From: Pseudomonadota bacterium
GTDB taxonomy: Bacteria > Pseudomonadota > Gammaproteobacteria > Burkholderiales > Thiobacillaceae
Direction: 5' to 3'
DNA: 34,394 bases
Assembly (NCBI GenBank): GCA_030684775.1
Contig: JAUXXW010000082.1
Location: forward strand, 1 to 34,394
How positions within the stretch are numbered: position 1 is the first letter of the stretch; each line of letters begins with the position of its first letter. Below, in pieces: positions 15,008 through 22,723 of the stretch. A program made the translations under genes and the position numbers. The notes beneath the pieces are model-generated. The model made no database searches. It saw only the letters and a list, made by a program, of their open reading frames with translations, and was not told the origin of the DNA.

Positions 15008-15910
15008 TCAGCTTGGCCGGGCGAAGGTTCTGCCGCTCAGGAGCAGCAGCCCCAGGCCCACGAGCGCCAGGGTGCCCGGTTCGGGAATGGGATTGATCTT
15101 GTCGTTGATCCAGCCGACGAAGCTGGAGACTCGGGTGGAACCCGCTACGTCACCGTAATCGGAGTCACCCAATGCGTCCACCCAGCGGATGAGCGAATGC
15201 ACGCCGGCCAGGTAGCGCGTGCCCCCCACATCGATGAACAGGCCGCCGCCGCTGTCGCCAGGCGCGATCAGGTATTCCATGTTGAGCGGGGAAGCCAGGC
15301 CGAAAAAGCTGTCGCCGGCATTCAGCGGATTATCGAAATCCTGAAACAGCAGGTTGTCGGACCAGCCGACAGCCAGGCCGGTGACGTCGATCATGTTGTC
15401 GCCCGCCCGTTTGGTGCCGGAGGACAGCGTGCTTCCGGTCAGGCCGGTGCCGGTCCTCCCGAAACCGACATTGGTGCCGACTCGCCCCAGTTCGTCGCTC
15501 CCCGTGTACAACGAGGCGAAGGTGATGCCGCTCATGGCGCTTCCCACCCGCACCAGGGCGATATCCCAGCCGGCGGCGAGGCCAGTGGTCCAGTTCTCGT
15601 GGACGATTTGGTCGATGCCGGTATAGGTGGCGCTTCCCACGGTAAACGTGAGGCTGGATATGGGGCCATCCACGCAATGGGCCGCCGTCAGAATCCAGGT
15701 GCTGGAGATCGCAGTGCCGGAGCAGCGGGTGTCGCCGTTGATGATCATGTCGCCGACGCCGGAGTAAGCGGCGGAAGCCGCGAGCGACGTGTACAGGCTG
15801 TCGGCCCGGTCATGCCGGATAACGCCGGCCTGCGCGGTCATCTGCCCCGCCGCCATCAGGGCGAGGATCGCGGCGGATGCTCTCACCCGGGCAATGCGTG
15901 TCTTGTTCAT
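15008..15910 (-). CDS. Secreted trypsin-like serine protease with PEP-CTERM sorting signal
   Basis: The 300-aa protein has a signal peptide (about residues 1-28, ending AQA). The S1 protease domain carries the triad His78 (TAAHC), Asp116 (WDIALVRV) and Ser220 (PGDSGGG). The C-terminal sorting signal consists of PEP at 276-278, a hydrophobic helix (LALVGLGLLLL) and the basic tail SGRTFARPS. PEP-CTERM proteins are cleaved and anchored or released at the cell surface by exosortase. An exosortase-associated acyltransferase lies at 9156-9923, but the exosortase itself must be elsewhere. I chose ATG 15910 because a GAGG ribosome site precedes it; a TTG at 15925 would add five residues. The target of the protease is unknown. 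Confidence 0.9.
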   Translation of the reverse strand: MNKTRIARVRASAAILALMAAGQMTAQAGVIRHDRADSLYTSLAASAAYSGVGDMIINGDTRCSGTAISSTWILTAAHCVDGPISSLTFTVGSATYTGIDQIVHENWTTGLAAGWDIALVRVGSAMSGITFASLYTGSDELGRVGTNVGFGRTGTGLTGSTLSSGTKRAGDNMIDVTGLAVGWSDNLLFQDFDNPLNAGDSFFGLASPLNMEYLIAPGDSGGGLFIDVGGTRYLAGVHSLIRWVDALGDSDYGDVAGSTRVSSFVGWINDKINPIPEPGTLALVGLGLLLLSGRTFARPS

Positions 15911-16029
15911 GGTGGTTAACCTCAAAACGTGGATGTCGAACCCATGCGCCCCGCGTCAGGGTGCCGAAGGATACTCCCCTCACGCAGTCGTGGCAGCGTC
16001 GAGCGGTCTGGGAACGCTCCGTTGCCGCG

Positions 16030-16536
16030 TTACATCCTGGGGGTGCTGTAGCACAGGTTGTTGACATCGAAGGCCAGGCTCATCTGTTCGATATTGGGCA
16101 GGACGATGTATTTCACGCCGATGGTGTCCACGCCGTTCTTCCAGAACATGGCGAACACGGCCTTCTCGCCGTTGCTGACGATATGGGTGTTGGAGTACAC
16201 GCGTGACGGCTGGCCGTACTGGTTGTTGTAATTGTTGGTGGTGATGATCAGCGCCTTGAGCGATGGCCGCACATCCTGTTCGAAGCCCACCAGCTTGCCT
16301 TTGCAGAAACGGAACTGGTAACGCCGAGCGATGGCGGGGTCGTTGTCGTAGGCCAGAATCACGTCGTCGGAGGTTTCCACCACGCGGTCGAAGTTCCAGT
16401 TGGCGATGAGCAGGGTCTTGACCTCGTTCTGCGCCATGCCGCTCTTGAATTCGGCGACTTCGAAGGCGTGGGCGCTGGGCCAGATCAGGCAGGCGGCAAG
16501 AATAAACAGGGGGAAGCGTTTCATGGCGGCGTTCAT
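16030..16536 (-). CDS. Secreted or periplasmic protein of unknown function
   Basis: I do not recognise the family. The 168-aa product starts with a clear signal peptide (basic MKRFP, hydrophobic LFILAACLIWP, cleavage near AHA-F). The mature part is a small domain of about 140 residues with two cysteines, in RFCKGKLVG and NNLCYST near the C-terminus, which could form a disulfide in the periplasm. A second ATG at 16524 gives a more usual signal peptide start (MKRFPLF) and may be the real one. No clear ribosome site is visible. It lies 119 bp downstream of the protease start region with no sign of an operon. Confidence 0.75.
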   Translation of the reverse strand: MNAAMKRFPLFILAACLIWPSAHAFEVAEFKSGMAQNEVKTLLIANWNFDRVVETSDDVILAYDNDPAIARRYQFRFCKGKLVGFEQDVRPSLKALIITTNNYNNQYGQPSRVYSNTHIVSNGEKAVFAMFWKNGVDTIGVKYIVLPNIEQMSLAFDVNNLCYSTPRM

Positions 16537-16617
16537 AGCGGATCGATGGCCGCCATGATAGCCGGCCTAACGGGCAGGGCTGCGATGCCAGCTAGATAAT
16601 GAAACCTGGCGCACCCC

Positions 16618-16741
16618 TGCCGTAGGAGCGGCTTCAGCCGCGATGCGCCGTGAGGCGCAAAGGGCAAACGCTCGCCAAGGCCACACCGTTTCGCCTTTGC
16701 GGGCTGCCGCCCGCATCGCGGCTAAAGCCGCTCCTACGGCA
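16618..16741. repeat. GTAGGAGCGGCTTCAGCCGCGA palindromic repeat pair
   Basis: Arms TGCCGTAGGAGCGGCTTCAG and its near complement at 16716-16741 flank a 75-bp centre that contains a shorter palindrome. This is a very widespread proteobacterial REP type. It sits just after the chemoreceptor stop codon and could protect or terminate that mRNA. Confidence 0.85.
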
Positions 16742-16757
16742 GGGCGGTTGTTTCACG

Positions 16758-18365
16758 TTAACTACGGAAGCGGCCCACCGTGCCGGTCAGTTGATCGGCG
16801 AGCTGGCGCATTTCCTGAACGGTCTGATCGGACTGGACGATGGCGTGCTCGGTGCCCGAGGCGAGGCTGGCCAGGCGCTCGATGTTGCGCGAGATCAACT
16901 GGCTGGCGTGTGACTGCTCTTGCACCGAATGGGTGATGCCGTCGATGCCGCGCCGCGCCTCGAGGACGGCGCTGTGGGCTTGTTCAACGATGCGTGAGAC
17001 CTCGCCACCACGATTCGAGCCTTCTTCCAGCGCCGCTTCACCCTGTTTGATTGCCGCTTCGACCTGGCTGGACTGGGCGTTGAGATCGGCGGTGACGCGG
17101 GTGATTTCATTGGCGTACTGCGCGGTTTTCTCCGCCAGCTTGCGTACTTCATCCGCCACCACGGCGAAGCCGCGACCCTGTTCACCGGCGCGGGCGGCTT
17201 CGATGGCCGCGTTGAGCGCGAGCAGGTTGATCTGTTCGGCGATGTCCTTCACATGCTGGGTGGCGCCGATGATGCTCTGGGTACTGCCGAGGAATTTCGA
17301 GACGGAATCGGACATGCCCTTGACCGCGCTCTGCACGCTGTTCATGGCCTGATCGAGGTGTTTCATGCGATCGAGGCCCTGGTCCGAGTAGTCGGCGCTG
17401 CGCGCGGAAACTTCCTTGACCTGTTCGGCGTGGTCCGCCACCGAGGCGATGCTGGCGGACATTTCTTCCACGGCGGCGGCGGTGGATGTGACTGCTCCGG
17501 TCTGGTCGGCGGTGGCGCCGCGCAGCCCGGAGGAGGCCAGCGCCAGATTGGCGGAGAGCGCATGCAGTTGCTCGGCATTGCCCTTGATGCCGTTGACCAG
17601 GGTTTGCAGGCCCGAAATGAAACGGTTGAAGGCGATGGAAATGCGGCACAACTCGTTATCACCCTGAATCTGTAGACGCACGGTGAGATCGCCTTCCCCG
17701 GCCGCCAGGGATTCGATCGACTTCCCGAGTAGATTGAGCTGGGACAGGATGTTGCTGACGATGGTCAGGGCGATACCGAGGCCGACCAGGACGGCGATGA
17801 CGGCCAATGCCAGGGCGATGTGCTGGGCGTTCTCCGTATTCTGCTGGACCGCCACTTCGCGCTCCACGATCACGGCCTTCTGCTCCTTGATTAACTCCAG
17901 CAGGGCTTGCCGAATCTCGCGCCAGACCGGGGTTTCACTCTTGTTCAGGCGAACCTTGGCTTCCTCGATATTGCCTTGCTTCACCAGGTCGCGGATCTCG
18001 GTTTGCAGGCCTTTCTGGCGTTCTCGCGCTTCCGCCTGGCTGTTGCCGGAGCCGACCAGGGCGCGGGTGTCGTCGAGCAGCTTGTCCATCGTGGCGCTGG
18101 CTTTCTCGAAATTCTCGTAGGCCTTGGGATTGGCCGGGTCGAGGATGATGTTGCGCAATGCCTGGCCCATTTGCAGTCCGTTGGCATACAGCTCGGTGTA
18201 GTTGAGGAGCACCCGTTGTTCCTGGTTGATGAAGCTGGTGAATTCCGCTTTGGCGCGGTTCAGCGCCTGCCAGGACACCAGGGTGGAGACCAGGAACAAG
18301 GTGATGACGGAAGCCAGCAGGACGATCAGTTGGGTGCGAATCTTGAATTTGCGCAGGTTCAGCAT
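16758..18365 (-). CDS. Methyl-accepting chemotaxis protein
   Basis: The 535-aa transmembrane chemoreceptor has TM1 at about 10-32 ([20 protein letters not shown]), a mostly helical periplasmic four-helix-bundle-like sensor (about 33-190), TM2 at about 190-212 and a HAMP domain. A long coiled-coil signalling domain follows, with the hairpin tip [20 protein letters not shown] and [16 protein letters not shown]. It should control the CheA/CheW kinase array; no che genes are nearby. No pentapeptide CheR tether is seen at the C-terminus. I chose ATG 18365 because AAAGG precedes it at proper spacing; an upstream start at 18407 would add 14 residues before a normal [12 protein letters not shown] beginning. 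The ligand cannot be predicted. Confidence 0.93.
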   Translation of the reverse strand: MLNLRKFKIRTQLIVLLASVITLFLVSTLVSWQALNRAKAEFTSFINQEQRVLLNYTELYANGLQMGQALRNIILDPANPKAYENFEKASATMDKLLDDTRALVGSGNSQAEARERQKGLQTEIRDLVKQGNIEEAKVRLNKSETPVWREIRQALLELIKEQKAVIVEREVAVQQNTENAQHIALALAVIAVLVGLGIALTIVSNILSQLNLLGKSIESLAAGEGDLTVRLQIQGDNELCRISIAFNRFISGLQTLVNGIKGNAEQLHALSANLALASSGLRGATADQTGAVTSTAAAVEEMSASIASVADHAEQVKEVSARSADYSDQGLDRMKHLDQAMNSVQSAVKGMSDSVSKFLGSTQSIIGATQHVKDIAEQINLLALNAAIEAARAGEQGRGFAVVADEVRKLAEKTAQYANEITRVTADLNAQSSQVEAAIKQGEAALEEGSNRGGEVSRIVEQAHSAVLEARRGIDGITHSVQEQSHASQLISRNIERLASLASGTEHAIVQSDQTVQEMRQLADQLTGTVGRFRS

Positions 18366-18459
18366 GGCGAGCCTTTCATGGAACGGACGTGGCACCGACG
18401 GCGCCACTTCAAGCCGGTTTACGGCACTTCGACCACAAACTTAAGGTGATTCTCGGAAG

Positions 18460-18591
18460 CGTAGGTTGGGCAAAGCGCAGCGTGCCCAACAACCCGTCGC
18501 CATGTTGGGCACGCTGCGCTTTGCCCCCGCAAGGAGGACGCCGGATTCGTAAGCCGCTAAAGCGGACAACGACTCCGCAGCCCAACCTACG
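18460..18591. repeat. 75-bp palindromic REP-like repeat, copy 6, interrupted by a 57-bp insertion
   Basis: The left arm, loop (AACCCGTCGCCATG) and most of the right arm are intact up to TTTGCCC. After 57 foreign bases the right arm resumes with CCCAACCTACG. The insert is flanked by CCC on both sides, like a 3-bp target duplication. Confidence 0.85.
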
Positions 18592-18746
18592 TCTACTCAC
18601 CCTGCGGGTGGCAGGGGGAGTGCGGAGCGATCAGTACGCGGCGGCCCGCGCCGGTTCATGGTGAGCCAGTGCACAACGCGGCGGCTACTGAGCACCAGAC
18701 ATCACCCCCTGTGGCTGATGACTAAGCACTAGCCGGAAATCTTCGC
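18592..18746. other. Intergenic stretch with nothing recognised
   Basis: Together with the repeat at 18460-18591 and the bases before it, this forms the 381-bp gap between the chemoreceptor and arfB (18366-18746). I see no small gene, terminator or convincing promoter here. A lone CTTAAG lies at 18440-18445. Confidence 0.6.
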
Positions 18747-19151
18747 CTATTCGGCAACCTTGCTCCGCCCCGCCTTCAACTTCGCGCGCAAGGCCTTGCT
18801 TTCCAGCCGCTTCGCGACAGAACCCCGGGTCGGCTTGGTCGCCAAGCGCTTTCTGGGCGGCACGGCGACACGGGCAATCAATTCCTGCAATCTGCGCAGG
18901 GCCTCGGCCCGGTTTTTCTCAAGACTGCGGAATTCCTGCGCCTTGATGACGACCACTCCATCCTTGCTGATGCGCTGATCGCCGAGTTTCAGGAGCCGCT
19001 CCCGTATCGTTTCAGGCAGCGACGAGGCCGCGATGTCATAGCGCAAATGCACGGCATTGGCGACCTTGTTGACATTCTGGCCACCGGCGCCCTGAGCGCG
19101 GATTGCGGTGATTTCAACCTCTTCCAGCGGGACGGTGTAGTGGAAGCGCAT
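18747..19151 (-). CDS. arfB: Alternative ribosome-rescue factor / peptidyl-tRNA hydrolase ArfB (YaeJ)
   Basis: Rescues ribosomes stalled on non-stop mRNA by hydrolysing peptidyl-tRNA, acting as a codon-independent release factor. The 134-aa protein has the class I release-factor catalytic loop with GGQ at residues 23-25 (RAQGAGGQNVNK). It also has the long basic C-terminal tail (PPRKRLATKPTRGSVAKR, then KALRAKLKAGRSK) that enters the empty mRNA channel. No codon-recognition domains are present, as expected. The length matches E. coli ArfB (140 aa). The ATG at 19151 gives the normal N-terminus. Monocistronic. Confidence 0.93.
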   Translation of the reverse strand: MRFHYTVPLEEVEITAIRAQGAGGQNVNKVANAVHLRYDIAASSLPETIRERLLKLGDQRISKDGVVVIKAQEFRSLEKNRAEALRRLQELIARVAVPPRKRLATKPTRGSVAKRLESKALRAKLKAGRSKVAE

Positions 19152-19249
19152 AAGGGCGGCCTATGGGGAAAATTGCGAGGCCATTACGGCCTTGATTCCG
19201 GTTTTCTCGCGAGCATGGCTTGCGGAACCCATCTTTATGCATACATCTT

Positions 19250-19278
19250 TTGACTGCATGGTTTAGCATATTTACCAT
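19250..19278 (+). promoter_or_regulatory. Sigma-70-like promoter for the zinc-ribbon gene
   Basis: TTGACT (19250-19255) and TACCAT (19273-19278) are separated by 17 bp in a locally AT-rich stretch. The -35 matches 5 of 6 consensus bases and the -10 matches 4 of 6. It lies 41 bp before the ATG. Confidence 0.55.
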
Positions 19279-19319
19279 AATTGCCTGCTCAGCCAGGTTT
19301 GCTTGTCAGGGAAATAACA

Positions 19320-19535
19320 ATGAATTTGAAGACGGGGATGGATCAACAATGCCTTTATGTCACTTGCCGGCTGCCTGACATATATGTCTGCCCGGACTGC
19401 GGCGGCCCGGTATTTCGGGTGCGCCGCAGGTTGATTGACCGCTTGGTCAACTTGTTCATCCCCGTGCGTCGCTACCGATGTTTTTCACCTTCCTGTGCCT
19501 GGTGGGGGAATTTGCGCACAAAAACCAAGGGATAG
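19320..19535 (+). CDS. Small zinc-ribbon protein of unknown function (71 aa)
   Basis: The product carries one likely four-cysteine zinc site: CPDCGGPVFRVRRR at about residues 24-37, and YRCFSPSCAWWGNL near the C-terminus. The two pairs are joined by a basic and hydrophobic linker (LIDRLVNLFIPVRRYR). I know no function for it. The pattern is typical of tiny DNA-, RNA- or protein-binding zinc ribbons. The ATG at 19320 is preceded by AGGGA and by a promoter-like pair at 19250-19278; an upstream in-frame ATG at 19281 is less likely. It is convergent with pyrD, 32 bp away, across a hairpin. Confidence 0.7.
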   Translation: MNLKTGMDQQCLYVTCRLPDIYVCPDCGGPVFRVRRRLIDRLVNLFIPVRRYRCFSPSCAWWGNLRTKTKG

Positions 19536-19568
19536 CCCGCGCGCAATGTGCTTTGCGAAGCGGGGGCT
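19534..19568. terminator. Possible bidirectional hairpin between the zinc-ribbon gene and pyrD
   Basis: AGCCCGC and GCAA on the left pair with TTGC and GCGGGGGCT on the right, overlapping both stop codons. The stem has internal mismatches and no T-run, so termination is only plausible. Confidence 0.35.
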
Positions 19569-20584
19569 TACCGAGTGGCTTCCACGCACTCCTTGACCAG
19601 TTCCGGGCCGCGATAGATCAGGCCGGTATAAATCTGTAGCAACTCGGCGCCGGCGGCGATTTTTTCACGGGCATCACTGCCGCTGAGGATGCCGCCGGCG
19701 CCGATGATCGGCACTTCACCGGCCAGGGCGGTGTGGAAGGCCTTGATGATCCGGGTGGATTTTTCCCGCACCGGGGCGCCGGAGAGGCCGCCGGTTTCCT
19801 GACCGTGCGGCAGGTGTTCGACGCCGACGCGGGCCAGCGTGGTATTGGTGGCGATCAGCGCGTCGATGTGGTGTTTGCGGAACAGCGCGGCCATATCGGC
19901 GATCTGCCGGTCTTCCAGGTCGGGGGCGATCTTCACGGCGACCGGCATGGTTTTTCCGTGTACTTCGGCCAGGCGGTTCTGTTCCGCCTTGATTCTGCCT
20001 AACAGCGCATCCAGTTCGTCGCCGCCTTGCAGGGCGCGCAGGTTCTTGGTGTTGGGCGAGGAGATGTTGATGGTGACGAAGCTGACCTTGCCATAGAGCT
20101 TGTTCAGCAGGATCAGGTAATCGTCGGCCGCGCGTTCGATCGGTGTATCGAAGTTTTTGCCCAGGTTGACCCCGATGATGCCCCGGAAGCGGCTCGCCTC
20201 CAGATTGCGCAGCAGGTGGTCCACCCCCAGGTTGTTGAAGCCCATGCGATTGATGATGGCCGAGGCTGCGGGCAGGCGGAACAGGCGCGGTTTCGGGTTG
20301 CCGGGTTGCGGTCGCGGCGTCACCGCGCCCAGTTCGAGAAAACCGAAGCCGAGCGCGGCCAGCGCGTCGATGGCCTCGCCGTTCTTGTCGAGGCCGGCGG
20401 CCATGCCGACAGGATTGGGGAAGTCCAGCCCCATGACCCGGCGCGGTGCTTCCGGAACGCGCGGCAGGAAAGGTTGGAGCAGTCCGAGCGCGTGCAGATT
20501 GCGCAGGCCGGCAAGCGTGAGGTTATGCGCGGTTTCCGGGTCGAGATGGAACAGCAGGGGGCGAAGCAGAGGGTAGAGGTTCAC
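19568..20584 (-). CDS. pyrD: Dihydroorotate dehydrogenase (quinone), class 2
   Basis: Membrane-associated FMN enzyme that oxidises dihydroorotate to orotate with ubiquinone, step four of pyrimidine synthesis. The 338-aa chain matches the E. coli length (336 aa). It has the class 2 N-terminal amphipathic extension ([20 protein letters not shown]), then [37 protein letters not shown] and [11 protein letters not shown] with catalytic Ser175. The KIAPDL and [11 protein letters not shown] phosphate-binding segments follow. The start is the ATG at 20584. It is followed convergently by the zinc-ribbon gene; the cyclase gene lies 61 bp upstream on the same strand. No other pyrimidine gene is adjacent. 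Confidence 0.96.
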   Translation of the reverse strand: MNLYPLLRPLLFHLDPETAHNLTLAGLRNLHALGLLQPFLPRVPEAPRRVMGLDFPNPVGMAAGLDKNGEAIDALAALGFGFLELGAVTPRPQPGNPKPRLFRLPAASAIINRMGFNNLGVDHLLRNLEASRFRGIIGVNLGKNFDTPIERAADDYLILLNKLYGKVSFVTINISSPNTKNLRALQGGDELDALLGRIKAEQNRLAEVHGKTMPVAVKIAPDLEDRQIADMAALFRKHHIDALIATNTTLARVGVEHLPHGQETGGLSGAPVREKSTRIIKAFHTALAGEVPIIGAGGILSGSDAREKIAAGAELLQIYTGLIYRGPELVKECVEATR

Positions 20585-20645
20585 GGGGCGGCAAGTGGCG
20601 TCAGTCGAGCCGCGAGTTTAGCCGGGTAGGGCTCGTGCCTGACTA

Positions 20646-21530
20646 CTACGCCCAGATTTCCACGCGATTGCGGCCTTGCTCCTTGGCGCGGATCAGGGCC
20701 ATGTCGGCGGTGGCGATGCATTCCTCGACCGGCAGGCGCGAATTCATTTCGGCGACGCCGAAGGAAGCGGTGGCGAAGAAAGTATCGCCGCTGGGAAGGC
20801 GTATCGGATGGCGTTCCAGGCCGGCGCGGATGCGTTCCACCACGATGACCGCTTCTTTCAGCGGCGTACCCGGCAGACAGACGAGGAACTCCTCGCCGCC
20901 GTAGCGATAGATGGAATCGTATTTGCGCAGCACCCCGGTGACGAACTTCATGCCCTGGTTCAGCACGGCATCGCCTGCCGGGTGGCCGAGGTCGTCGTTG
21001 ACCCGCTTGAAGCGGTCGAAATCGAGCAGGCACAGGCAGCAGGGACGCTGGATGCGCAGGGCGCGCTCCTGTTCCTCGCGCAGGCGCGGCATCATGCCGC
21101 GCCGGGTGGCGCAGCCGGTCAGGGTATCGGTGGTGAGTAGTTCGCCGATGATGTCCAGTTGCAGGCGGCGCAGGATGGTATTGAGGCGCAGCGCCAGGTC
21201 GATGCACTGGTCATAAAGCTCCGACGCCGGGCGGCGCTGATCGACGATGCTCAGCAACGCCAGGCGGGCGCTGGCATGCATGGCCTGCTGGGTGATGCCG
21301 AGATTCTGAAAATCCGGCGTGCTCTCCAGCACATAGGGTTCCTGGCTGTAATACCACTGGCCGAACGGAGAGCGCAGATGCGCGTCGCTTTCAAGATCGC
21401 TGTGATTGACTTGCCCGCCGCACACCAGCGTGCGGTTCATCTGTTTGAACCAGGCCAGATGCGCGGCAATGATGACTTCCAGCTCTTCGGTGATGCGCTG
21501 GATTTCTTCGCGTTCCAGGGGCAGGGACAT
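20646..21530 (-). CDS. Diguanylate cyclase with N-terminal CZB-like domain (DgcZ-type)
   Basis: Makes cyclic di-GMP from two GTP. The 294-aa protein has the same layout as E. coli DgcZ (YdeH): an N-terminal helical CZB-like zinc-sensing domain (about 15-130) and a GGDEF domain with TLTGCATRRG, DFDRFKRVNDDLGHPAGD and active motif GGEEF. RKYD, five residues before GGEEF, fits the RxxD product-inhibition site. In the CZB domain only two of the four zinc ligands survive by my alignment: His24 and His85. The cysteine position is Ser54 (SPFGQW) and the third histidine is Gln81. It may therefore bind zinc weakly or sense something else. The start is ATG 21530; it may be co-transcribed with pyrD, 61 bp downstream. 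Confidence 0.88.
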   Translation of the reverse strand: MSLPLEREEIQRITEELEVIIAAHLAWFKQMNRTLVCGGQVNHSDLESDAHLRSPFGQWYYSQEPYVLESTPDFQNLGITQQAMHASARLALLSIVDQRRPASELYDQCIDLALRLNTILRRLQLDIIGELLTTDTLTGCATRRGMMPRLREEQERALRIQRPCCLCLLDFDRFKRVNDDLGHPAGDAVLNQGMKFVTGVLRKYDSIYRYGGEEFLVCLPGTPLKEAVIVVERIRAGLERHPIRLPSGDTFFATASFGVAEMNSRLPVEECIATADMALIRAKEQGRNRVEIWA

Positions 21531-21659
21531 GGTGGCCGGGCGGTGGGAAGGGTGCCCTTGTTATCGGCTGTGATGGGGAAGTCTTTAGCTTGGTTATTCC
21601 CCTCACTGTCCGCAAAAAACCGGGGGGGCAGCCCTCGCCGGCTGAAAAACCATAATCCT

Positions 21660-21676
21660 GTTAAGGCTGGTTTAAG
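21660..21676 (+). promoter_or_regulatory. PmrA/QseB-like response-regulator box upstream of the SHP operon
   Basis: GTTAAG-GCTGG-TTTAAG is a 6-5-6 direct repeat that matches the PmrA-box consensus YTTAAK-N5-YTTAAK at all but the first base. It ends 47 bp before the start codon, where an activator overlapping the -35 region would sit. A QseB/PmrA-class regulator is encoded at 28412-29074. Confidence 0.55.
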
Positions 21677-21723
21677 GTTCGTGGCAAGAATGGTCGCCAT
21701 ACCCTCTCGAAAAGGAAGTGACC

Positions 21724-22140
21724 ATGTACCGAATCTCCGCTCTCCTCGCCCTCACCGCCATTCTCGCCACGTCCTCTGTTCCCGCTCTGGCGCAACCCGG
21801 CATCAGCGCCGCCTTGCTCGATAGCTATCGCAACACGGCCAGACAGGAGGAACCCGGTTTCCGTGATTTCTCCGCGCAACGCGGCGAAACGTTCTTTCAC
21901 GCCAAAAACGGCGACATGAGTTGCGCCTCCTGCCACACCGATAGCCCTAAAGGTGCCGGCAAACATGCCAAGACCGGCAAGGTCATCGAAGCGCTGGCTC
22001 CCGTCGCCAATGCGCAACGCCTGACTGACCCGGCCAAGGTGGAAAAGTGGTTCAAGCGCAATTGCAAGGATGTCCTGCAACGCGCCTGCACCGCCAGGGA
22101 AAAAGGCGATTTCGTCACCTGGCTGATTTCCGTCAAATAA
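21724..22140 (+). CDS. SHP-type monoheme cytochrome c (DUF1924, sphaeroides heme protein family)
   Basis: The 138-aa periplasmic protein has a signal peptide (1 to about 24, ALA-Q). One heme site is present, Cys67-Ala-Ser-Cys70-His71. SHP is a class I cytochrome c fold whose sixth ligand is an asparagine that swings away to let O2 or NO bind. Asn113, 46 residues after the first heme cysteine and next to Cys114, fits that ligand (Asn88 in the R. sphaeroides protein). Cys114 and Cys122 would make the accompanying disulfide. SHP is reduced by the diheme cytochrome of the same cluster and has reported NO-dioxygenase-like activity. A strong AAAGGAAG ribosome site fixes the ATG. It is the first gene of a three-gene operon with the next gene 13 bp away. 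Confidence 0.88.
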   Translation: MYRISALLALTAILATSSVPALAQPGISAALLDSYRNTARQEEPGFRDFSAQRGETFFHAKNGDMSCASCHTDSPKGAGKHAKTGKVIEALAPVANAQRLTDPAKVEKWFKRNCKDVLQRACTAREKGDFVTWLISVK

Positions 22141-22153
22141 AAGGAGAAGACCC

Positions 22154-22612
22154 ATGAAAACCCTGTTCAGTCTGATGCTCGCCCTCGCCACTCTTGCGGC
22201 CACCCCGGCCCTGGCCGATGAACGCCGCATGTTGCCCACGCAGCCGAGTGAGGAATGGAAGCTGGAATGCGGCTCCTGCCACCTGGCCTTCCCGCCCCGC
22301 CTGCTACCCGCCGAGTCCTGGCGCAAGATGATGGGCAGCCTGGACAAGCACTTCGGTACCGATGCCTCGCTCTCCCCTCGGGAAAACCGCGAAATCACCG
22401 ATTTCCTGGTCAAGAACGCCTCCAGCCGCTGGCGCTCGCCCAGCGCGCCGCTGCGCATCACCGAAACCGCGCATTTCCGGCATGAGCACGATGAAATTTC
22501 CGAAGCCGTCTGGAAGCGCGCCTCGATCAAAAGCCCGGCCAACTGCGCCGCCTGCCATCCGGCGGCCGACCAGGGCGACTTCAACGAGCACCGCGTGCGC
22601 ATTCCGCGCTGA
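22154..22612 (+). CDS. Diheme cytochrome c (DHC)
   Basis: The 152-aa periplasmic electron carrier has a signal peptide (about 1-21, ALA-DE). Two c-type heme sites are present: CGSCH at 39-43 and CAACH at 131-135. It has the DHC family hallmarks LLPAESWRKMMGSLDKHFG and PLRITETAHF. In R. sphaeroides the homologous DHC is the electron donor to SHP, and gene order supports the same role here. An AAAAGGAGAAG ribosome site lies ahead of the ATG, 13 bp after the SHP stop, so translation is coupled or at least co-transcribed. The same domain occurs a second time as the C-terminal part of the next gene. Confidence 0.92.
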   Translation: MKTLFSLMLALATLAATPALADERRMLPTQPSEEWKLECGSCHLAFPPRLLPAESWRKMMGSLDKHFGTDASLSPRENREITDFLVKNASSRWRSPSAPLRITETAHFRHEHDEISEAVWKRASIKSPANCAACHPAADQGDFNEHRVRIPR

Positions 22613-22723
22613 GACGAATAGTGCATGGCCCGCGCCTCCATTCCCACCGCCAGCGGCGGCACCGGTATGGGCGGCACCGGCCAGCGTTTCGGCCTTCATT
22701 GCTGTTGATTCTGGAGATACCCC

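Noticed and set aside
16643-16936. Short plus-strand frames over the REP at 16618-16741 and the chemoreceptor 3' end
   Set aside because: They run through the palindrome and then antisense to the chemoreceptor; no ribosome site or homology is recognisable.
18440-18445. CTTAAG near the chemoreceptor as another PmrA/QseB half-site
   Set aside because: No second half-site at 11-bp spacing on either side.
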